DNA from: Pseudomonadota bacterium | GTDB lineage: Bacteria > Pseudomonadota > Alphaproteobacteria > Ferrovibrionales > Ferrovibrionaceae | Direction of reading: 5' to 3' | Assembly (NCBI GenBank): GCA_021793055.1 | Contig: JAJYTL010000020.1 | Span: 1 to 20,449, forward strand | DNA: 20,449 bases | In this document: one piece after another, positions 15,291 to 20,449 of the stretch | Position numbering within the stretch: position 1 is the first letter of the stretch | How the letters are laid out: the number at the start of each line of letters is the position of its first letter | The notes under the pieces: model-generated | Told to the model about the DNA's origin: nothing | Databases searched by the model: none | What the model saw: only the letters and a program-made list of their open reading frames with translations | Position numbers and translations under genes: made by a program

Positions 15291-16380
15291 GCCCCGTGAC
15301 GCGGCCTTCATGGCAACGGCGCTCGGCCTGGCCGGGCGCGGCCTCGGCCGCAGCTGGCCCAATCCCGCCGTCGGTTGTCTCGTGGTCAAGGACGGCCGCG
15401 TGGTCGGCCGCGGCTGGACACAGCCGGGTGGCCGCCCGCACGCCGAGCCCGAAGCCCTGGCCGCCGCCGGCGCCGCGGCGGCGGGCGCCACCCTTTACGT
15501 GACCTTGGAGCCCTGCGCCCATTTCGGCGAAACGCCGCCCTGCGCCGGGACCGTGATCGCGGCCAAGCCGGCGCGGGTCGTGATCGCGACCGAGGATCCC
15601 GATCCCCGTGTCGCTGGCCGCGGCACCCAGATGCTGAAGGAGGCCGGAATCGCGGTCGAACTCGGCCTTCTCGGCGACGCTGCGCGCGCACTCAACGCCG
15701 GATTTTTCACCCGCCTGGCCGAAGGCCGGCCGCTTGTCACGCTGAAGCTCGCGACCTCGCTCGATGGCTGCATCGCCGCCGCCTCGGGCGCCAGCCGCTG
15801 GATCACCGGCGCGGCAGCGCGGGCCCGCGGCCATCTCCTGCGGGCGGAACATGACGGGGTCTTGGTTGGCATCGGCACGGCCTTGGCGGACGATCCTGAT
15901 CTCACCTGCCGGTTGCCCGGCATGGCCGATCGGTCTCCGGTCCGCATCGTCCTCGACAGCGGCCTCCGGCTGCCGCTGGCAAGCCGCCTGGTGGCGAGCG
16001 CGCGCTCCGTCCCGACCTGGGTGGTCGCGGCCGGCGATGCGCCGCCGGAACGGGTCGCCGCCCTGGCCGACCGCGGTCTGCGGGTGATCCAGACCGATTC
16101 CAAGAAGGTCGCCATCGGCGCCTGCCTGCAGGAGCTTGGCCGGCTCGGTCTTACCCGGCTTCTGGTCGAGGGCGGCGGCACCGTGGCGGCGGCTTTCGCC
16201 CGCGCCGGGCTGATCGACGGCATCGCCTGGTTTCGCGCCCCGATGCTGCTCGGTGGCGACGGCACCGCCGCCTTGGCGGCGCTTGGCATCGCCGAACCGA
16301 ACCTGGCGCCGCGTTTTCGCCGTACCGCCGTCATGGCACTCGGTGAGGATATACTGGAAACCTTCGCCCGGGCCGATTAA
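15274..16380 (+). CDS. ribD: Bifunctional riboflavin deaminase/reductase RibD
   Basis: This encodes 368 residues. The N-terminal cytidine-deaminase-like domain (about 8-145) has the zinc site: His56 and catalytic Glu58 in PHAEPEAL, and Cys81 and Cys90 in PCAHFGETPPC. The C-terminal reductase domain (about 150-365) has LKLATSLDGCIAAASGASRWITG, HDGVLVGIGTALADDP and LLVEGGGTVAAAF. It carries out the second and third steps of riboflavin synthesis on the pyrimidine intermediate. GTG 15274 was chosen although it overlaps nrdR by 17 bases, because the residues before Met13 (RDAAFM) align with the family N-terminus (DEYYM in E. coli). Nine bases separate its stop from ribE. Confidence 0.95.
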   Translation: MPKTTEPRDAAFMATALGLAGRGLGRSWPNPAVGCLVVKDGRVVGRGWTQPGGRPHAEPEALAAAGAAAAGATLYVTLEPCAHFGETPPCAGTVIAAKPARVVIATEDPDPRVAGRGTQMLKEAGIAVELGLLGDAARALNAGFFTRLAEGRPLVTLKLATSLDGCIAAASGASRWITGAAARARGHLLRAEHDGVLVGIGTALADDPDLTCRLPGMADRSPVRIVLDSGLRLPLASRLVASARSVPTWVVAAGDAPPERVAALADRGLRVIQTDSKKVAIGACLQELGRLGLTRLLVEGGGTVAAAFARAGLIDGIAWFRAPMLLGGDGTAALAALGIAEPNLAPRFRRTAVMALGEDILETFARAD

Positions 16381-16389
16381 GAAGAAGCC

Positions 16390-16983
16390 ATGTTTACAGG
16401 TATCATTACCGATGTAGGCCGCGTACTCGCCATCGCCGAGCGGGGTGACCGCAGGCTCCGGATCGCGACCGCCTTCGCCACCGACACGATCGAGATCGGC
16501 GCCTCGATCGCCTGTTCCGGGGTTTGCCTGACGGTGGTCGAGAAGGGGGCCGACTGGTTCGCGGTCGACGTCTCCGCCGAGACCTTGAGCAAGACGGCGT
16601 TGGCCGCCTGGCGGCCGGGAACGCGGGTCAATCTCGAGCGCGCCTTGAAAGTCGGCGACGAAATGGGCGGCCATATCCTGACCGGTCATGTCGACGGCAC
16701 CGCCAAGCTTGTCGGCCGCCGCGAGGAAGGCGGATCGGTTCGCCTCGAATTCGAGGTCCCGGCGCCGCTCGCCCGCTTCATCGCTCCGAAGGGCGCCGTC
16801 GCGTTGGACGGCGTTTCCCTGACCGTCAACGAGGTTTCGGGCAATCGCTTCGGCGTCAACGTCATCCCACATACGCGGCAGATGACGACCCTCGACGATC
16901 TGGTCGAGGACGCCGGCGTCAATCTGGAGACCGATATCCTGGCGCGCTACGTGGCGCGGCTCAGGGAAATGGAAGGTGCTTGA
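16390..16983 (+). CDS. ribE: Riboflavin synthase alpha chain
   Basis: This encodes 197 residues. It dismutates two 6,7-dimethyl-8-ribityllumazine molecules to riboflavin, the last step of the pathway, and acts as a trimer. It opens with the invariant MFTGIITDVG and shows the two tandem lumazine-binding domains: the first has ACSGVCLTVV and VDVSAETLSKT, the second has GGHILTGHVDGTAKL, LDGVSLTVNEV and NVIPHTRQMTTL. The ribosome site GAAGAAG is modest. Its TGA shares one base with the ribBA start (TGATG). In E. coli naming this gene is ribC. Confidence 0.96.
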   Translation: MFTGIITDVGRVLAIAERGDRRLRIATAFATDTIEIGASIACSGVCLTVVEKGADWFAVDVSAETLSKTALAAWRPGTRVNLERALKVGDEMGGHILTGHVDGTAKLVGRREEGGSVRLEFEVPAPLARFIAPKGAVALDGVSLTVNEVSGNRFGVNVIPHTRQMTTLDDLVEDAGVNLETDILARYVARLREMEGA

Positions 16984-18101
16984 TGGAAACGAGCTTCCTG
17001 TCCTCGATCGACGAAGTGATCGAGGACGCCCGGCTCGGGAAGATGATCATCCTGGTCGACGAAGAGGACCGGGAAAACGAAGGCGATCTCGTCATTCCAG
17101 CGGAAAAGGCGACGCCCGAGGCGATCAACTTCATGGCGAAATACGGTCGCGGGCTGATTTGCCTCGCGCTGTCCGCCGAGCGCGTGCGCAAGCTTCGCCT
17201 GCCGTTGATGGCGCCGAACAATGCCTCGCGCCATCAGACCGCGTTCACGGTTTCGATCGAGGCCAAGGAAGGCGTCACCACGGGCATCTCCGCCCATGAG
17301 CGCGCGACCACGATCCGGGCCGCCATCGACCCGGAGAAGGGCGCCGAGGATATCGTGACGCCGGGCCACGTCTTTCCGTTGGTGGCGCGCGACGGCGGCG
17401 TGCTGGTCCGCGCCGGCCACACGGAAGCCGCGGTCGATATCTCGGCGCTGGCCGGGCTCAATCCCTCCGGCGTGATCTGCGAGATCATGAACGACGACGG
17501 CAGCATGGCGCGGATGCCGGACCTGGTGCAATTCTCGCAGCGGCACGGCATCAAGATCGCCACCATCGCCGATCTCATCGCCTATCGCCGCCGCTCCGAG
17601 CGCCTGATCGAGCGCCTCGTCGAGACCGATCTCGACAGCCGCTACGGCGGCGAGTGGCGCATGGTAGTCTATCGCAACAAGGTCGAGTACGCCGAGCATA
17701 TCGCCCTCGTTAAAGGCGACGTTTCGGGTCCCGAGTCGGTGCTGGTGCGCGTCCACGCCTTGAACGTGCTGGAGGACGTTCTCGGCGATCGCCACAACAA
17801 AGGCAGCGTCCTCGCCGGCGCGATGCGGATGATCGGCAAGGCCGGGCGAGGGGTCGTCGTGCTGATTCGCGAGCCGCGGCCGACCGCGCTCTCGGATCGG
17901 GTGCAGCGCAAGCTCGGGCGGCCGGTGGAGCGCCCGGGCAACCTCCGCGACTACGGCATCGGGGCGCAGATTCTGCTCGATCTCGGCGTTCGCAGCATGA
18001 TCCTTCTGTCCAATACCCGTCGCCGCACCATTGTCGGCATCGAGGGCTACGGCCTCACCTTGGCCGAGCAGCGCGACATCCCGCTGGACGAAGACGCATG
18101 A
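16983..18101 (+). CDS. ribBA: RibBA: DHBP synthase with degenerate GTP cyclohydrolase II half
   Basis: This encodes 372 residues. The N-terminal half (about 5-203) is an intact 3,4-dihydroxy-2-butanone-4-phosphate synthase: VDEEDRENEGDL (26-36) with metal and substrate acids, NASRHQTAFTVS, ISAHERATT, TPGHVFPLVARDGGVLVRAGHTEAAVD. It converts ribulose-5-phosphate to the four-carbon riboflavin precursor. The C-terminal half (about 205-365) has the GTP cyclohydrolase II outline (VRVHALNVLEDVLGDR, LRDYGIGAQILLDLGVRSMILLSN) but contains no cysteine after Cys166. The three zinc-ligand cysteines of RibA are therefore missing, and the usual RCDCG motif is absent. It is probably inactive for GTP opening and may serve structure or regulation. 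Such RibBA forms are widespread in alphaproteobacteria. It overlaps ribH by ATGA. Confidence 0.93.
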   Translation: METSFLSSIDEVIEDARLGKMIILVDEEDRENEGDLVIPAEKATPEAINFMAKYGRGLICLALSAERVRKLRLPLMAPNNASRHQTAFTVSIEAKEGVTTGISAHERATTIRAAIDPEKGAEDIVTPGHVFPLVARDGGVLVRAGHTEAAVDISALAGLNPSGVICEIMNDDGSMARMPDLVQFSQRHGIKIATIADLIAYRRRSERLIERLVETDLDSRYGGEWRMVVYRNKVEYAEHIALVKGDVSGPESVLVRVHALNVLEDVLGDRHNKGSVLAGAMRMIGKAGRGVVVLIREPRPTALSDRVQRKLGRPVERPGNLRDYGIGAQILLDLGVRSMILLSNTRRRTIVGIEGYGLTLAEQRDIPLDEDA

Positions 18102-18556
18102 GCGCAGGTCCCCATCTTCTCCTGGTCGAGGGGCGGTTTTATTCCGACCTTTCGGACGAGCTTGCCGCCGGCGCGTTGGCGGCGATCGAGGGCGTCGGCG
18201 GCACGGCCGAGCGCGTCGCCGTGCCAGGCGCCCTGGAGATTCCCGGCGCCATCCGTCTCGCCCTTGCGGCCCGCGGCGCCAACGGCCATCACCGCTTCGA
18301 TGGTTTCGTCGCCTTGGGCTGCGTCATTCGCGGCGAGACCACGCATTACGAGACCGTGGCCGGCGAAAGCGCGCGCGGCTTGATGACCTTGACCCTCGAG
18401 GGGGTCGCGCTCGGCAACGGCATCCTGACGGTCGAGAATTACGATCAAGCCTGGGTGCGGGCGAAGCGAGACGATGGCGACAAGGGCGGCGACGCGGCGC
18501 GCGCGGCGCTGGCGCTGATCGGGCTCAAGCGCCGGTTCCAGGCGCCCGGCACATGA
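18098..18556 (+). CDS. ribH: 6,7-dimethyl-8-ribityllumazine synthase
   Basis: This encodes 152 residues. It condenses the RibB product with the RibD-derived pyrimidine to give the substrate of RibE. Conserved parts are GRFYSDLSDELAAGA (aromatic substrate contact), VPGALEIPGAIRLA, and ALGCVIRGETTHYETVAGES with the catalytic His83, then GNGILTVENYDQAWVRA. Length and motifs are complete. Both ends overlap neighbours by four bases (ATGA), so ribBA, ribH and nusB are translationally coupled. Confidence 0.96.
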   Translation: MSAGPHLLLVEGRFYSDLSDELAAGALAAIEGVGGTAERVAVPGALEIPGAIRLALAARGANGHHRFDGFVALGCVIRGETTHYETVAGESARGLMTLTLEGVALGNGILTVENYDQAWVRAKRDDGDKGGDAARAALALIGLKRRFQAPGT

Positions 18557-19023
18557 CCGAGGATCGCCCGGCGGCCGGCGGGCGCAGCGCGGCGCGGCTC
18601 GCCGCCGTGCAAGCTCTTTATCAGATCGAGTTCGGCGGCGCTTCCGTCGAGCAGGTGATCGCCGAGTTCCTCGCCCTGCGCTTGGGCAAGGAGATCGAAG
18701 GCGTGCATTACGCGCCCGCCGATCCCGAGCTTTTTACCGACGTGGTGCGCGGCTATCACGAACGCGCGGCCGAGATCGATTCCGGTCTTGGCGCTTGCCT
18801 CGAGAAGGAGCGCACGCTGCCCCGGACCGAGGCGATCCTGCGCGCGATCCTGCGGGCCGGCGCGGCCGAGCTCGCGGTTCGTGCCGACGTCCCGGCCAAG
18901 GTCGTGATCGACGAATATCTCGACGTCGCGCACGCCTTCTTCAGCGGTACCGAGGCGACCTTCATCAACGGCGTCCTGGATCGGTTCGCGCACCAGGTGC
19001 GGCCGCACGAGTTCGCGGGGTGA
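18553..19023 (+). CDS. nusB: Transcription antitermination factor NusB
   Basis: This encodes 156 residues, all-helical as expected. The N-terminal RSAARLAAVQALYQIEFGG is the usual NusB signature (arginine-rich helix and LYQ), and the C-terminal part has PRTEAILRAILRAGAAELAVRADVPAKVVIDEYLDVAHAFF and FINGVLDRFA. NusB binds boxA RNA with NusE (S10) to prevent early termination in rRNA operons. The link ribH-nusB is very common in bacteria. It starts in an ATGA overlap with ribH, and four bases separate its stop from thiL. Confidence 0.95.
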   Translation: MTEDRPAAGGRSAARLAAVQALYQIEFGGASVEQVIAEFLALRLGKEIEGVHYAPADPELFTDVVRGYHERAAEIDSGLGACLEKERTLPRTEAILRAILRAGAAELAVRADVPAKVVIDEYLDVAHAFFSGTEATFINGVLDRFAHQVRPHEFAG

Positions 19024-19027
19024 GCGC

Positions 19028-20014
19028 ATGAGCGGGCCGACCTCAGGCGAGTTCGAGCAGATTGCCCGCTACTTCGCACCGCTCGCCAAGGACTATCCGC
19101 TCGCCTTCGGTCTCACCGACGATGCCGCGCTGATCCGGCCCGAGCCCGGCCAGGAGATCGTCGTCACCACCGATTGCATGGTGGCGGGGGTACATTTCTT
19201 TCCCGATGACGCGCCGGAGCGAATCGCGCGCAAGCTGCTCAGGGTCAATCTCTCCGATCTCGCGGCGATGGGGGCGGCGCCGGTCGGCTACCTCCTCGCC
19301 GCCGCCTGGACGGAGGCCGTGGACGATGCCTGGCTGGCGCGTTTCGCCGCCGGCTTGGCGGAAGATCAGGCGCGCTTCGGCGTGGCGCTCATCGGCGGCG
19401 ACACGGCGGCGACGCCGGGCGCGCTGACGCTCACCATCACCGCGCTCGGCACGGTGACGGCGGGCGCGGCGCTCCGGCGCTCCGGCGCGAAGCCGGGCGA
19501 TGGGGTCTATGTCTCGGGCACCATCGGCGACGCCTATCTCGGCCTGCAGGCGCGCAAGGCCGCGCTGGCCGGCGCCAATGCGGAAAGCGCGCGCTATTTT
19601 GCCGAGCGGCTCGATTTGCCGGAACCGCGGCTCGGTCTCGGCCGCCGCTTGCGCGGCCTCGCCACCGCGGCGATTGATATCTCCGATGGGCTGGTCGCTG
19701 ACCTCGGCCATATTTGCGAAACCTCGAAGCTGGCCGCCGAAATCGTAGCGTCGCGAGTGCCGCTTTCGCCGCCGGCCGCCGCCCTGGTCGCGCGGGCGCC
19801 GGAGTACCTGCCAGCACTTCTTACCGGCGGCGACGATTACGAGCTCTGCTTCGCGGTGCCGCAAGGGCGCGAGGGCGAAATCGCGGCGCTCGCCGGCGAG
19901 CTTGGCGTCGCCTTGACCCGCATCGGACGCTGCAGCGCCGGCGCCGGCGTCAAGGTCGAAGGGCCGGATGGAACCGCCCTCGCCTTTGAGCGCACGGGCT
20001 ACCGCCATTTCTGA
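19028..20014 (+). CDS. thiL: Thiamine-monophosphate kinase
   Basis: This encodes 328 residues. It phosphorylates thiamine monophosphate to the active cofactor thiamine diphosphate. Family features run in order: GEFEQIARYFAPLA, LTDDAALI and VVTTDCMVAGVHF (Mg/ATP-binding acids), RKLLRVNLSDLAAMGAAPVGYLLAAA, ALIGGDTAATPG, GDGVYVSGTIGDAYLGL, AAIDISDGLVADLGHIC and TGGDDYELCFAVP. All the expected Asp-rich motifs are present. It begins four bases after nusB, an arrangement widespread in proteobacteria. No thiamine riboswitch is seen upstream, so expression probably follows the rib-nusB transcript. Confidence 0.96.
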   Translation: MSGPTSGEFEQIARYFAPLAKDYPLAFGLTDDAALIRPEPGQEIVVTTDCMVAGVHFFPDDAPERIARKLLRVNLSDLAAMGAAPVGYLLAAAWTEAVDDAWLARFAAGLAEDQARFGVALIGGDTAATPGALTLTITALGTVTAGAALRRSGAKPGDGVYVSGTIGDAYLGLQARKAALAGANAESARYFAERLDLPEPRLGLGRRLRGLATAAIDISDGLVADLGHICETSKLAAEIVASRVPLSPPAAALVARAPEYLPALLTGGDDYELCFAVPQGREGEIAALAGELGVALTRIGRCSAGAGVKVEGPDGTALAFERTGYRHF

Positions 20015-20026
20015 ATGGTGCTTCAT

Positions 20027-20078
20027 GCATGGAAGCCATGCGGCCTTGATGGTTGCACAACCCCGGCCTGTGGTTGTG
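20027..20078. terminator. Two stem-loops downstream of thiL
   Basis: GCATGG-AAG-CCATGC (20027-20041) and CACAACC (20056-20062) with GGTTGTG (20072-20078) form two successive hairpins between the thiL stop and the next gene. Neither is followed by a T-tract. They are likely 3'-end structures for the rib-nusB-thiL transcript or leader structures for the next gene. Confidence 0.4.
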
Positions 20079-20119
20079 AACTGCAAGCTAGCGAGACCAC
20101 ATCAGTACGGGTAACAGCC

Positions 20120-20449
20120 ATGCTGGCGATGCGCTATGCCGTCCGGTTGGCGCCAGACCGCGACGCCAACTGGATCGAGAGCCGGGTCGCGACACGAAAG
20201 CCGTCGTTCGACACCTTGCCGGGCCTCTACCATCGCGCCTGTCTTTACGATCCCGCCGACAACATTTACGCCGCCTTCTTCATATGGGCCGATCTTCGCG
20301 CGATGCGGCAATATCTGGCCACGGACCTGTTTCAGGAGGTGGTCGCGACATTCGGTCGGCCCCGGGTGCGCTGCTGGTCCCTGCTTCATTTCAGCCATGG
20401 CACCAAGGACTGCAAGCCGACCTTCGCCATGTGGGAACAAGACAAGGTC
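20120..20449 (+). CDS. DUF4865-like protein (3' end outside window)
   Basis: An open frame of 110 codons runs off the end of the window without a stop. It reads MLAMRYAVRLAPDRDANWI, then FDTLPGLYHRACLYDP, NIYAAFFIWADLRAMRQYL, and FQEVVATFGRPRVRCWSLLHF. The order of a short N-terminal strand, a P-G-L turn, N-x-Y-A-x-F-x-x-W and F-x-x-V-x-x-x-F-G-x-P-x-V-x-x-W fits my memory of the DUF4865 family, small proteins with a ferredoxin-like fold and no known activity, often next to LysR-type regulators. ATG 20120 and ATG 20129 are both possible starts, each with a weak ribosome site. The family assignment is from memory and moderately sure. Confidence 0.7.
   Translation, partial: MLAMRYAVRLAPDRDANWIESRVATRKPSFDTLPGLYHRACLYDPADNIYAAFFIWADLRAMRQYLATDLFQEVVATFGRPRVRCWSLLHFSHGTKDCKPTFAMWEQDKV

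Noticed and set aside
14750..16389. Possible FMN riboswitch near the riboflavin genes
   Set aside because: The spacers (76 bases before nrdR, overlap at ribD, 9 bases before ribE) are too short for, or lack, the conserved RFN element.
15133..16872. Long minus-strand open frame of about 579 codons antisense to ribD and ribE
   Set aside because: It spans two well-defined plus-strand genes, has low-complexity charged sequence and no plausible ribosome site. It is a shadow of codon bias.
16983..18101. RibBA considered as a pseudogene because the cyclohydrolase motif is lost
   Set aside because: The frame is intact, the RibB half has all key residues, both junctions are coupled to neighbours, and similar RibBA forms are common in alphaproteobacteria.

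Overview
The window reads as chromosomal DNA of a GC-rich (roughly 65% by eye) alphaproteobacterium, most likely Rhodospirillales-like. The main signs are the order rpiB-glyA-nrdR-ribD-ribE-ribBA-ribH-nusB-thiL, a Ros/MucR-family regulator, a degenerate RibBA, frequent ATGA/TGATG stop-start overlaps, and intergenic palindromic elements of the alphaproteobacterial type. No tRNA, rRNA, CRISPR array, IS element or phage gene was seen.

Region 1 (1-5051, all minus strand) is envelope-oriented. It holds a PsiE-family membrane protein cut by the window edge, a small glycine-zipper lipoprotein, a sensor histidine kinase and OmpR-type response regulator, a BamE/SmpA-like lipoprotein whose stop overlaps the regulator start, and a Sel1-repeat/peptidoglycan-binding lipoprotein. 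An 18-bp perfect palindrome lies upstream of the lipoprotein-regulator-kinase operon.

Region 2 (5192-8052) is metabolic: a YdjA-like nitroreductase (minus), a divergent short-chain dehydrogenase (plus), and a convergent PaaJ/PcaF-type thiolase (minus). A 22-bp perfect palindrome separates the last two.

Region 3 (8408-11612, plus) is a marR-emrA-emrB efflux operon with 4-nt overlaps, divergent from the thiolase across a 355-bp AT-rich control region. Convergent to it (minus) lie a FlK-like thioesterase and a MucR/Ros regulator that has lost three of four zinc ligands. The MucR gene has a TTGACA-type promoter, and a long AT-rich spacer separates it from rpiB.

Region 4 (12987-20014, plus) is a compact housekeeping run: ribose-5-phosphate isomerase B, serine hydroxymethyltransferase, NrdR, riboflavin synthesis (RibD, RibE, RibBA, RibH), NusB and thiamine-phosphate kinase. 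RibBA keeps a good DHBP synthase half, but its GTP cyclohydrolase II half has no cysteine at all, so a separate RibA is expected elsewhere. The window ends inside a DUF4865-like gene (20120 onward).

The most notable points are the lipoprotein-linked two-component system with its palindrome, the paired palindromic intergenic elements at 1113-1210 and 11616-11709, the ATG-TAG at the expected start of psiE, and the zinc-ligand-poor MucR. I did not find a clearly new multi-gene system. The lipoprotein/two-component cluster is the best candidate for something poorly described.
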